This document shows, one piece after another, positions 1 through 9,742 of a stretch of 39,691 nt of DNA. A program made the translations under genes and the position numbers. The stretch spans positions 6,072,994 through 6,112,684 of the forward strand of contig CM022667.1 in assembly GCA_012295275.1 (NCBI GenBank), written 5' to 3'. Under the pieces are notes generated by a model that was given only the letters and a program-made list of their open reading frames with translations, was not told the origin of the DNA and did no database searches. This DNA is from Chrysomallon squamiferum (lineage: Eukaryota > Mollusca > Gastropoda > Neomphalida > Peltospiridae). Positions within the stretch are counted from its first letter, which is position 1, and the number at the start of each line of letters is the position of its first letter.

Positions 1-17
1 ACATTTCAAGATTTTAC

Positions 18-78
18 CTTTAACTACACTCGCAAGTAAAATGAAGAGGATAACTCCACTGAAATTACTGATAACCAT
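18..78 (-). CDS. Signal-peptide exon of a fourth receptor copy, cut by the left edge
   Basis: On the minus strand an ATG at 78 opens 20 codons plus one base, then a donor (G|GTAAAA). The peptide reads MVISNFSGVILF then ILLASVVK, a hydrophobic secretion signal. It aligns with the first coding exons of receptors A and C: same length (61 bp), same phase 1 end, same final VVK-G, and the same acceptor followed by GTTACAATG (exon begins at 84). The rest of the gene lies beyond the left edge. The upstream DNA (about 130-1000) also resembles that of receptor A. I read this as a further head-to-tail paralogue. Confidence 0.8.
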
Positions 79-84
79 TGTAAC

Positions 85-1454
85 CTAAACAAAAAAGGAT
101 AAGTAAATAAGTAAATAAACTAACAGTAGTATCTGAGATTTAAGAAACTTTATAATAGTTTATAACAGACCACGATTTTTTCAAATATTTGTTAGTTCAC
201 TCAGTATCATATTTGAAGCATACGTATTAGAAAATGAATATCTCTTTAGTTGTTTATCGTTTTAACATTTACTCCTGTTCCGATAGTATTAAAGAAGATG
301 ACATTAGGGATACCTAAATTTCATACCCCCATTAACCCCAAAGTATTATGATCAATTACACAAGATACAGATATTCCTTTTAAGTTTTTACTCTTTTTTT
401 TTTATCTCTCTCCTTTTGCAAGACACTGTAGTCACAATTCATTAAAATCTAAACGGAATGAAACGCTGCTGTCACACACTTTTTTCAGGTACCAATACTG
501 TCTTCTCACAGACTTGAAAATACAAACTACGACTTCTGAAAACTTGCAATTGAGTCTACGAGAAACAAACGCAATGCTAGGGAGAATCTATGAGAACTGG
601 AATTTATTGATATTTATTTTTTTCAAAAGCTAAAGCAAACTGTTAAGTAATCAGTACAAGAACACACTGTACATAATTTATTACGTGGAGAAGTAGTGCA
701 GTAGGGTTACTTTGTAATCTGTTTGTGATTTTCTAAAACATCATGCCAACTTTCCTCTGCTACAATTTCCTAATTTATAGCCAGTGTGAATGTCAGGTTT
801 ACTACATGTTCTAATTTTACCCACACATTTTGCCCATTTCTCTTATAATTCCTCACGTTTTAATTGAACTTTTTAAATTATTATAATTTTGATAGGAATT
901 CTTACGTAAAAACAGAATTGAATTATGATAAAACTTGAATGTTTAGACAAGTAATTAATGAGCATATTCTGTTCTGTTTATTAATTACTAAGCACATTAT
1001 GCTGTTGTTGTTTTTTGTTTTGTTTTCTTGACGATAGCATATCTATATATAATTCAAATAGTGACAAACAGGTGATATTGTATTTATGTTTATAAAATAC
1101 TTATTAATATTCAGATCAAGATAAGAAATCAAAAGTATTTGTGTTGTAGATTACATGTGAAATCATTCATTTCTTTCCTCTCTCATCTTTCATTCTACGT
1201 GAAAGATCACAGATAAGATCATGAAATAAATGTAAAAAGAAAAACTCATTCATTTATTTATTTCGTTTATTTTCGTTTCTTTCTCTTTTTATTACACTTT
1301 GTTATTTTATTATTAGTATTTCTGTTACACACTCTTGGGTCAATTATTAATAGGGTTTGTGAATCTACATAGTAATAACAAAACAAAACGCGATACATAA
1401 AGATTCTCTTCATTTGAAATTACATAATAAAGCCGTTTTAGTAATATATTTCTA

Positions 1455-1456
<2 letters not shown>
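85..1456. other. Intergenic: 5' region of the left-edge copy and 3' flank of receptor A
   Basis: No protein-coding exon is visible. Parts match the 5' region of receptor A by eye, for example the stretch around 255-280 (near 9045) and 630-830 (near 10330-10500), so the promoter of the left-edge copy probably lies here. I could not place its 5' UTR exon. AATAAA motifs on the minus strand near 1250-1270 could be the polyadenylation signal of receptor A; that is unproven. Confidence 0.5.

Positions 1457-1496
<40 letters not shown>
1457..1496. repeat. (CT)20 microsatellite
   Basis: Pure TC/CT dinucleotide run just downstream of the receptor A stop codon, probably within its 3' UTR. The translations across it are low-complexity artefacts. 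Confidence 0.95.
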
Positions 1497-1500
<4 letters not shown>

Positions 1501-1662
1501 ATCCAGGCACAGACGGAGACACGGGTACAATTCAGATATTTGTGTAGATGTTACTTAATCCGAAAATATCCTCAATTGTCAGACATTAGTTCAGTGTCAT
1601 TCACATCACTGTTCTTTATATAAACTAATATGAAATACAAAACTCAAACAAAACATCTGAAT

Positions 1663-1772
1663 TCAACCTGTGACTTGTGAGTTTTCATAGACAGTGAGTA
1701 CAGAATATGGTGAGTCTTTTCTAGCTTCCAGTGATGAGTAATTGTCTGTAGTATCCGTGTTTCTGTCAGTAT
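1663..1772 (-). CDS. Receptor A tail exon 3: ITAM, stop
   Basis: Acceptor TTTCAG|AT, 110 bp, ending in TGA. It encodes DTDRNTDTTDN, YSSL, EARKDSP, YSVL, TVYEN, SQVTG. The two YxxL motifs are seven residues apart, as in classical ITAMs. SPYSVL alone also fits the loose ITIM pattern, and YEN fits a Grb2-type SH2 site (pYxN). The core is nearly identical in the three complete tails of the window. Confidence 0.85.
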
Positions 1773-4700
1773 CTGAAACATATTCTTGATTATACAGTTA
1801 CACAGAATATAATTATACTAGTAGTTGTAACAGTATAAAGAAGTAAAACAGTAAGTAACACAGTTTCTTCTCGCTGTACTAGAGATCACTAATAATATTT
1901 AAAATAATAACATGTGTTGTGTTATTTTATTTTGTTTGTTTGTTTGTTGTTGCTTTTTTAATTCTCACAAATTACATTTCATGAGCAAATTAAAAGCAAT
2001 AAATGTTAATATAAAACATAAACAATGTATACTTCTACTGATCATTTTCCTTTAGTTCAAAAATATCAGCTAAATCATAAAAACAAATGAAGTGTAAACA
2101 TTTATGTTTATTATTTTTTTTAATTTTATTTTTTTTGTAGATTTACCGCTTTATTCTTTACAACAATTACTGATCAAATCCTTTATATGTTAGTCATATA
2201 ATATTACAACAATAAAATAAGACTTTGTACTTTAGGTATGTCTCAGTTATTCTGAAAACAAAGAAAGCAGACACACAGCATGTCTCTGATTTAACAGGCA
2301 GCATCACAGAAACTCTTGAATCTTTTACACTTTGTATTTATATACTGACCTTGATTTTGTTGAAGATCGTCATACAGAGATGATTCCTGTACTCCAGTGT
2401 TAATCTGTCTGAAACAAACAAAACCCTGAGAACTCGAGAATTATTGAATTTTGGTTTATTTAATATATTTCACATCTGTGTGTGTGTACGTGCATGAATA
2501 CCTATGTGTGTATCGTTTTTGGGCCGTAATAATTTCTTTTCTTTTCCAATTACCCTTTTGACTAATTAGCATAATATATATTTTTCAGTTAAAACAAAAA
2601 CAACTTACACATTGTGTTTCTATTTCTTCCTTAAATTTTCATAGCTTACCTTGATGTGTACGTGTTCTCACTCTTAGACTTTTCTAAAATAAAAAATAAA
2701 TATTCAGAATATTAGAAATGCGAAATAAATCTTATTCAGATATGTTTATATATGTTACTTCTTTATTTTGATAAAGAAAATTTATAATATTAAAAATGTT
2801 GACAGCTCAAAGCAAAGAGCATTATTCATTATTGGTTATACAAATTTGTTCAGTGTACTTGTAAAGTTTACCTTTTCTCTTCCAGCAGAAAAAGAAAACG
2901 ATTGCCCCAATGAAAAGTTCTATTCCCAGTACTATTCCAATTCCAATACCAATTCCTGTTCCTAGTAAACTATTTTTTTCTTGCGAAAATTCTGAATATT
3001 AAATAAATGAAAAAATATATTAGACATGTACAGTATTAGCTGAGATTTACTATGATAAGATGCAGATTACTTTTTATGTAAACAATTACAAACACACCAG
3101 TATAGTTGTAAATTAATCACTTTTCAGATGAAGGTTCATTGTTGCACGAATCAGTTCGAAAACATGAATTCAGGTTGTTTTTTTATTACCATAGATGAAA
3201 AGATGCTGTTCATTCGTTAAGGTTTTGAATCCAAATTCATTAAAAGACAAAACTCGAATCAGATATCTGGTGTTTGGTTGTAAACTAGAAATCTCTGCTG
3301 TGTGATTTGTGTGAAGACCTTTTTCACCAAACTGTTCATTGAGATTTGTCCACTCAGATGTTGTGTCTGCTCGATACTGTACAAGAAATGTTTGTTGTGA
3401 TCCTCGATTAAATTCTTCTGTCCAAGACACTGACACTGAATGTGGACCAGTACTCCAAGTTCTCACATCAGAGGGAACAGTTGGAGGACCTTTGAGCTTA
3501 AATATGTTGACTGCATTTATAATTTTGCTTTGATAAATCTTTTCTGAAAATGTCCCATCTTGTGGCAAAGAGAATGAGGAAATGTTATCAAGGGTTTGAA
3601 AAAGAGATGCAAATGCTAAGCAATTAATAAATATTATCAGGCAGCTGAAAGTTACTGACTAGCTGACAGCAAAAACAAAATGATAATAAAATAAAACAAT
3701 TAAAACAAAACTATTATTTAGATTTTTTTCACTCAAGGCAGATAGCTAAACATTAAAAAGTGTAACACCAAAGAGTAAAATTAAGCTTGAAGCTGAAAAG
3801 TAAGAATCTGTTAATTGATTAAAACATGCAGCTGTTTAGTAGGTACTTCCGAAAACTTTATAATAAAAATATATATTTAGTACGTATAAACAAAATAATA
3901 TATATAAAGTAAATAAATATTTTTCCTCTGTCTATTAATATTGAACTTGATCAAAAGGAATTCATTTCTTGTTTTAAAATAATAATAATAATAATAATGT
4001 ACAAGTTTGATGTTTTTACCTTCTGCAGTAACACTTAGTTTTACAAAAAGATCTGTTCTTTTTTCCCTGTTTGACACAACCACCAGATACATTCCAAAAT
4101 GTTCTTGTTTGACATTTGTCAGTTTATATTCACCAGCAGCAGACACATTTGTAATGAGTATAGGTTGTGTAGATCCAAGACTTTCAGTTTTTACATCTGT
4201 GAGTTTATACCAGGTAAATGTTGGAACTGGATAGGCAATCACAGAAATGTGTAGAGTTACATTTCCACCTTCTTCAGCAACAAATTTGTTCTGAAATGTA
4301 ACTCGATGATCCAGTCTTGGTGAACCTGAAAAAGTCAAACTAGTGATTACTGTTATCAGTAAGGACCATATTAAAACAAATATTTACTTATACAAATTTA
4401 ACTCTATTATAACACTAATTTAACATGATATAAAATAGCAACACATAAAAATGACATTTTTTTTTATGTACTTATTGATTTTTGACTTTTTGTTAAACCA
4501 CAATAAAGATGATTTCAAAATAACATAGTATTTTCATTTTAATCTTTCAGTAATTAATCTGGGGCTGATTTAAATTACAAAAATAAAATGTGGAGGGTAC
4601 TTTCTTATTATTTCATTATGAATAATAAGAAAAAAGACTACTAAAGCAAAAACACATAATTTGTTTTTCATTTTTGATTTCTTTTGAATGTTGTAGCTAA

Positions 4701-7460
4701 AATGACTGCAAGTTCAAAATTAAGGTGAATTACAAAAGGCTGAGAATATCAACTTTTAAAATATATATATACACACACACACGCACATAAATACACAGTC
4801 AAACACATTTTGAAGATGCCATGTTTATTCAATTTTATCCTTGGGATACTGAGAAAGAAGTGAGCTGTTACCCATTCTTAATGAATAAATCCAGACTTTA
4901 GTGTATGACATTTCCAAAACTAATGATCCAATGCAAGAAATAATGTAGCATTTCACATCAGATTTCAATAAGGTAAAACTTGATGTGACATAGAATGACC
5001 CATATTTTAAGTGATATCTTTCAATATTATTAAACTAGTACAAATAATGTTACAGCATTACATACATGTAACATTAAGCTGCACACTTTGACTGACATCA
5101 GACTTGATGTTGTTTCCTGCTTCACAAGTGTAAAATCCTGTATCCAGACATCCAGCTTCATTCCAGCTGTACTCCACTGACTTGGAGTTTTTCACTTCAC
5201 GTAGAATGTGTGAGTTGTTTAACAGTTTGATGTGAGATGCTGGATTACTGTCAACTTCACATCTCAGAGACACAGGAGTCAGTTCATCAACTGTTATCTT
5301 TGTAGACTTTGAGTTTAAAGTGAAAGATGTTATAGAAGTCTGATCTGTAAGAAATACAACAGAATATGGTGTATTGTGTCAAACACAATTCAGCATTAAA
5401 TGACAAGGTTTATATTCAGTAGTTGTAATCATTTATCTGTTCGGTTGTTAATTTATCATTTTAAATTTTGATACATAACATTATATGCTTTAGAAAAAAA
5501 TAAAGAAGAAAAGACGGAAAGAAAAGGAAGGAAAAGAAAAAAGAAAATAATTTTATTAATAAAAAATTGTATTTGCTTTATTAAATAGCAAATCAAAATT
5601 TTTGTTCTGTATATAACTGAAATGTTTAGGAAAAGCACCAGGATAGAATTTATGTTCAAGCAAAAGAATAGAGTATCTAGATATCACTCTTGCAAAACAA
5701 ATTATTTTGGAGTCAGTGAAAGAAAAATAATCAAATAATGAAGAATTAATGATCATTTTAGAAAAAAAAAACCTGATGTTAATGAAGAAAAGGCTCAGCA
5801 GGTAATAAACTGATGAGGAATACTCTTTCATAATATAGTAATGAATAGTACTTACTCAGTAAAAGAAGAAATATGTAACTTTGTAAAAGTGTTAGTCGCT
5901 TTATACAAATTACTTTCATTTGATATTTAGTGACATATCTTAAAATGTAGGTACATTATATAGTTATTAATTAAAGTTATTAATTAATAAAACTAAACTC
6001 ACACAGGACATCCAGTGTAAGTGTTGTGTACTTTGATTTGTTTGAGTTTGTGTTGATAGCTGTACACGTGTAGACACCAGCCTGTGACTTGTCTACATCA
6101 TTTAAAGTCAACACAGCACTTGTAGACTTTGTGTGAGTTTTAAATTTCCACGTGAAAGAACAAGATGTACGACAATCTGCTTCACACAACACAGCCACAT
6201 CATCACCTTCCTGTGCTGTCAGTGCAGAACTCACGTTTACTTTTACACTGTCTGGTCCATGTAAAGTACAAATAAAGTATAATATGTAGTTTTGTGCTCT
6301 GTCTCTGAAAAACTCTTTCATATACATATGTCTTTGTATATTGTATTTCATACAGAAAATCTGAATTTCTTACAACAGAAAACATATATCTTTTCGCGTT
6401 GTTTATTAATAAATTGGATTATACATGAACATGAGGTTTAGTATAAATTTCTATTAATCTATGTAGATGTGCGCGCGCTCGCGCACACGCACACACATAC
6501 ATATGTAAATAAATAACAATGTTCTAGCTATACTTACAGTAAACTAATCATATTTCTAAGGTTTGGGTGAATGCTCGTTGAAACCAGACAATGTTCTACA
6601 AATAAAACTTATTAAATTATACTCGCAGTAAGATATGGTTAAATTATTTTGTAACAGATGATCGAGTTCTATGAATTAACATTATTAAACTATACTTACA
6701 GTAAACTGAGAGTTGAAACTCTTCAGATTTTTCCACTGATATAGTCGGGTTGTTTGCTGTACATTTATATATTTCACCTGTCTGCTCTCTACTGATGTGT
6801 GTCAGAGTTAACTGAGAAGTTGTAGAACGTATATGACTGTTGAGTGACCAGGAATAGGAACATGTAGGATTACAGTCAGAAGTACAGGTAACTGTCAGAG
6901 TGTGACCTTCTACAACTGTACCAGGTGATGTTGGACTCAGTCTGACACTCTCTGGACCATCTGAATGTACAAATGTGATAACTGCTTAAAAATTACGTTT
7001 GATTATATCATATAATTTATATTTCAGAATCTGTGATGCCTAAAACAAAAATATACTTCAGACTTTGCCCCTAAATTTAGGAGTTATAAGTCATCATTAT
7101 AATTTTAGCAGTGTCTTGGTAGATATCAAAAGAACTGTTCTTTTGCCATTTAAATGTTAAAAAAGTTATTAATGTTTTAAAAAATTAAAATTTAAATAAA
7201 TAAAATAAATAACTAAACAAATAAATATATATAAATAAAAATAAAATAAAATAAAATAAAATAAGTAAACTCAAATATTTAAAAATTACCATCTTCACCA
7301 AAAGTGGAACAGCCGTCAAGATTGAATCTTTAGAAACGTAATTTCACAAAGCGGCCATTACTTAATTTTACTGGATGATGAGGAATAACATAACTCAAAT
7401 TTCTAATTATTATTTTTATTTTATTCTGATTATTACTATTTCTTCTTCTTCTTCTTCTTC

Positions 7461-7495
<35 letters not shown>

Positions 7496-7712
7496 TTTGT
7501 CATTATTATTATTATTATTTATTAATTACTTATTTATTTATTTAATTTAATATATTGTATATAATTGAAGAGTTGAAGAATAGTATCAACAGTTCAATTA
7601 AAGACCTCAAGAGGTATCAACAACAAATGAGATACATAAACATATTTATGTGAAATATTATATGTTCAGAAATGTAACAGAATTACATATTGAACAAGAA
7701 ATATAATTTAAA

Positions 7713-7743
<31 letters not shown>

Positions 7744-8849
7744 ACAAAAAAAAAATCTTAACTTACATATTTTAGTCTTATTGCATGTAGATGGATTTCC
7801 ATTAGCTCCATCCTGACAAGTCCAGACTCCAAAGTCTGTTGCTGTGTTAAAAGACTGGATAGTGAGAGTAATAGTCTGTGTTGTTGAGTCAATGTGAGCA
7901 GAGTAACCAGTGAAACCAGACAACAGTCGACATCGAGTATTTTGTGTGCTATACTGAACAACATTTTGTGATGATCCAGAATTAGGTCGAGAAAAGAGAA
8001 TTCCACTTCTAACAGTACCACTAACTTTACACACCAACAGTGTTCTGTGTCCTTGTTGTCCACCACCCATACACTCAAGTGTTGTAGTAGCCTCACCTGT
8101 AATTATTATTAAATATCAGGTATATCTATTATTTCTAATATTAGTTATTTTACATTCTGAGTACTTGTTGTACATACAGTCAAGTGTTGTAGTAGCCTCA
8201 CCTGTAATTATTATTAAATATCAGGTATATCTATTATTTCTAATATTAGTTATTTTACATTCTGAGTACTTGTTGTACATACAGTCAAGTGTTGTAGTAG
8301 CCTCACCTGTAATTATTATTAAATATCAGGTATATCTATTATTTTAATATTACAGTCATTTTACATTCTGAGTACTTGTTGTACATACAGTCAAGTGTTG
8401 TAGTAGCCTCACCTGTAAGTATTATTAAATACCAGGTATATCTATTATTTTTAAGATTACAGTTATTTTACATACAGTCAAGTATTTTATAATTATTATA
8501 AAACAGTAATAGCAGATGTCATATGTAATACTGCTTGAAATGAAAATATTACACCAATGAAAATATGTTTTTAAAAAATCAATTTAAAAAACTGATTGAT
8601 CCAGAGATACTTTCGCTTTCCTAATTAGAGATAATAATCTAATTTTTATGTTTTTCATTCACTTTATCTTCTAACCAAACATTTTAGGATTTGATTATTT
8701 GTATGATTGTGTCTGCGGGTCCTTAATCTTTTAACCCAAAATACTAAAACAAGTTTGTGTAAGCTTATGTCAGTGTCTCAGATTTTACCTTTAACTACAG
8801 AGATGAGAGAAATGACGAGGGTAACTCCACTGATGATGTTGTTAATCAT
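1663..8849 (-). CDS. Receptor A: five-Ig, one-FN3 transmembrane receptor with ITAM tail (spliced)
   Basis: Coding exons, 5' to 3' on the minus strand: 8849-8789, 8096-7767, 6960-6700, 6260-6003, 5344-5066, 4325-4020, 3489-3190, 2991-2872, 2683-2650, 2408-2350, 1772-1663. They sum to 2118 bp (705 aa plus TGA). Residue map: signal peptide 1-20, V-like D1 21-130, D2 131-217, D3 218-303, D4 304-396, D5 397-498, FN3 499-598, TM exon 599-638, tail 639-705. Tail motifs are YDDL 662-665, YSSL 681-684 and YSVL 692-695, the last two forming an ITAM with seven spacer residues, then YEN from 698. Likely role (inferred): a cell-surface recognition receptor signalling through tyrosine phosphorylation. Oddity: the D3 acceptor reads AC instead of AG, so D3 is either skipped (D2 joins D4 in frame) or entered at a cryptic CAG nine bases downstream, also in frame. 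A start eight codons upstream in the 5' exon (9742) is possible. Confidence 0.8.
2350..2408 (-). CDS. Receptor A tail exon 2: YDDL motif
   Basis: 59 bp between TTTCAG|ACAG and G|GTCAGT, entering in phase 2 and leaving in phase 1. It encodes QINTGVQESSLYDDLQQNQ. SLYDDL fits the ITIM consensus (S/I/V/LxYxxL) and also gives a single YxxL. The exon is shared with B (13168-13226) and C (29037-29095). Confidence 0.85.
2650..2683 (-). CDS. Receptor A tail exon 1 (34 bp)
   Basis: A micro-exon with acceptor TTTTAG|AA and donor AG|GTAAGC. It encodes EKSKSENTYTSR and carries one tyrosine. It connects the phase 1 TM exon to the phase 2 entry of the next exon; size and phase match the same exon in B and C exactly. 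Confidence 0.8.
2872..2991 (-). CDS. Receptor A transmembrane exon
   Basis: 120 bp, phase 1 at both ends (TTCAG|AA ... AAAG|GTAAAC). A short juxtamembrane EFSQEKNSLL is followed by a glycine-zipper helix (GTGIGIGIGIVLG, then IELFIGAIVFFFCW) and the basic stop-transfer KRK. An acidic residue (E) sits inside the helix. The GIGIGIG stretch is also in receptor C and favours close helix packing. Confidence 0.85.
3190..3489 (-). CDS. Receptor A fibronectin type III exon
   Basis: 300 bp, phase 1-1. FN3 hallmarks are visible: PPTVPSDVRTW at the start, SVSVSWTEEFN, FLVQYRAD, EWTNL, then LQPNTRYLIRVLSFNEFG near the end. It forms the membrane-proximal stalk. The exon in C (30347-30646) is the same length and nearly identical. 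Confidence 0.9.
4020..4325 (-). CDS. Receptor A Ig domain D5 exon (no disulfide pair)
   Basis: 306 bp, phase 1-1 (TTTCAG|GTTC ... GAAG|GTAAAA). I-set-like features: a GGNVTLHISV B strand, TFTWYKL with the core Trp, and a terminal DxG-like HFGMYLVVVSN. Both canonical Ig cysteines are missing (I/V in their place); the only Cys comes from the codon split with D4. The fold is probably Ig but without the usual disulfide. Confidence 0.8.
5066..5344 (-). CDS. Receptor A Ig domain D4 exon
   Basis: 279 bp, phase 1-1 (TTACAG|AT ... ACAT|GTATGT). Ig signature: VSLRCEVDSNP for strand B, KNSKSVEYSW in the middle, and GFYTCEAGNN for strand F. An extra Cys (AGCLDTG) precedes strand F. By eye it differs from the D4 exon of receptor C at only about 4 of 279 bases, pointing to recent duplication or gene conversion. 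Confidence 0.88.
6003..6260 (-). CDS. Receptor A Ig domain D3 exon with a mutated acceptor
   Basis: 258 bp, open throughout in phase 1-1. It encodes GPDSVKVNVSSALT, VLCEADCRTSCSFTW and the F strand AGVYTCTAINT. The donor is a good GTGAGT. The 3' splice site reads CTTTAC|ATGG where receptor C has CTTTAG|ATGG, a single base change that removes the AG. Because the exon is symmetric, skipping keeps the frame. The nearest downstream CAG (after nine bases, ATGGACCAG) would also keep the frame and cost three residues. Confidence 0.7.
6700..6960 (-). CDS. Receptor A Ig domain D2 exon
   Basis: 261 bp, phase 1-1 (TTCAG|ATGG ... TACT|GTAAGT). It begins GPESVRLSPTSPG, carries strand B TVTCTSDCNPTCSYSWS with the C-x3-C-x3-C pattern, and ends EIYKCTANN. 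It aligns with receptor C 34197-34457 without gaps. Receptor B keeps only a dead copy. Confidence 0.88.
7440..7494. repeat. (TTC)n(TTA)n microsatellite
   Basis: Compound trinucleotide run in the D1-D2 intron of receptor A. A similar (TTC)n(TTA)n run lies at about 37001-37081 in the corresponding intron of receptor C. Confidence 0.95.
7767..8096 (-). CDS. Receptor A V-like Ig domain D1 exon (membrane-distal)
   Basis: 330 bp, phase 1-1 (TTACAG|GTGAG ... ATAT|GTAAGT). It encodes GEATTTLECMGGGQQGH, then LLVCKVSG (strand B) and FGVWTCQDG (strand F), with three further cysteines. Eight residues longer than the receptor C D1 and only about 60% identical to it by eye, far more diverged than D4 or the upstream DNA. 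As the outermost domain it is the likely ligand-binding tip (inference). Confidence 0.85.
8091..8490 (-). repeat. 105-bp tandem repeat derived from the start of exon D1
   Basis: The motif CCTCACCTGTAATTATTATT recurs at about 8091, 8196, 8301 and 8407, a period of 105-106 bp, with three nearly perfect units and a partial one. On the minus strand each unit carries the D1 acceptor (ATTACAG|GTGAG), the first codons of D1 (GEATTTLDCM) and a shortened continuation (YNKYSECKIT) ending in a stop. Receptor C has about two such units (37785-37995). The units therefore place decoy acceptors between the signal-peptide exon and the true D1 exon. Confidence 0.85.
8789..8849 (-). CDS. Receptor A signal-peptide exon
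   Basis: 61 bp of coding sequence from the ATG at 8849. It encodes MINNIISGVTLV then ISLISVVK plus one base of the next Gly codon, followed by G|GTAAAA. The exon begins at 8855 after GTTTTTAG, so six 5' bases precede this ATG. Those bases are in frame with an ATG in the upstream exon (9742). The internal ATG has the better context (A at -3), so I chose it as the start. Confidence 0.8.
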
Positions 8850-9724
8850 TGTAACCTAAAAACAAACGTAGAAATAACTGAATAAATTAACATATTAATA
8901 TATTTATTTATTTGCTTCATGCAAGCATAATTATGATTTAAAAAGATGACAGGGTTTATTCAAATATTTTCAATTCACTCAGTTTGACAGATTATAGAAA
9001 TTATATATTATAAAATTATTATGTAATTGTTGGCTCAACGTTTTAACATTTATTCCTGTTATAATAATATAAACGGAAATAATATCACAACATATCAACA
9101 TTTGATATACTCACTAACTCGATTACAGTTATTATTATTATCATCATCATCATCAACAGCAGCAGCATCGTCATTATTATTATCATTAAGATAATTTTCT
9201 GGCAAGAATGATACAAATTTTAACATTTTCTTTAATATCTTGCTTTAACCAATTTTATCGGCAAAAAAATTAATAATTTTATTCAAAGTCGAATTCATCA
9301 TTTTTTAATTAAATACTCTAAGTTGATAGGTTCATACAAACATAAAGAAAGATACAGTGCGATATATGGGTGTGTGCGAGTGTGTGAGTGTGTGTGAGAA
9401 TGTGTCTATGTATGCACACAGACACACACGCACTCACACACACGTCTTCTCAAAGGCTTCAAATACATTCAAGGGTTAAAGTGCTGAGTAACAGTTTACA
9501 CTCCCACGCTGTGTAAACAAGCACTTTCCAAATATAGAATACCTGACCTACATAACCTGTTAACTCGAAACACACTTTTAGCTTTTTTGTCAAACAATAG
9601 AGATAAAATATATATTCAAATAATTTATGATCTTTATAAAAAAAATAATGATCATAATAATATATTGATTATACAATGTACTGTGATATAATACATTAAA
9701 AAAGAAGAAGAAAAAAACACTTAC

Positions 9725-9742
9725 AGATATATTTATCTGCAT
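9725..9742 (-). promoter_or_regulatory. 5' exon of receptor A with in-frame upstream ATG
   Basis: A strong donor (TCT|GTAAGTG) ends an upstream exon at 9725. After splicing to 8855 the ATG at 9742 would add MQINISVT to the signal peptide in frame; an in-frame TAG lies 33 bases upstream of it, so no longer extension is possible. The same arrangement is kept in receptor C (39263-39280). The transcription start is not visible. Context around this ATG is weak (T at -3), suggesting leaky scanning to the internal start. Confidence 0.5.

Noticed and set aside
3339-3533. Plus-strand open frames opposite the FN3, D5, D3, D1 and TM exons
   Set aside because: Antisense shadows of minus-strand exons; they lack domain patterns, while the minus strand gives consistent Ig/FN3 modules with splice sites.
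6261-6959. AT-AC (U12-type) intron to explain the AC acceptor before D3 of receptor A
   Set aside because: The upstream donor is GTAAGT, not ATATCC, and no U12-type branch site is evident; the paralogue has ordinary AG.
7758-8096. Second minus-strand frame over D1 of receptor A (112 codons)
   Set aside because: It does not follow the phase 1 entry from the signal-peptide exon and lacks the Ig Cys-Trp-Cys pattern.
8091-8490. CRISPR-like array
   Set aside because: The whole 105-bp unit repeats with no unique spacers, it lies in a eukaryotic intron, and it derives from exon D1.
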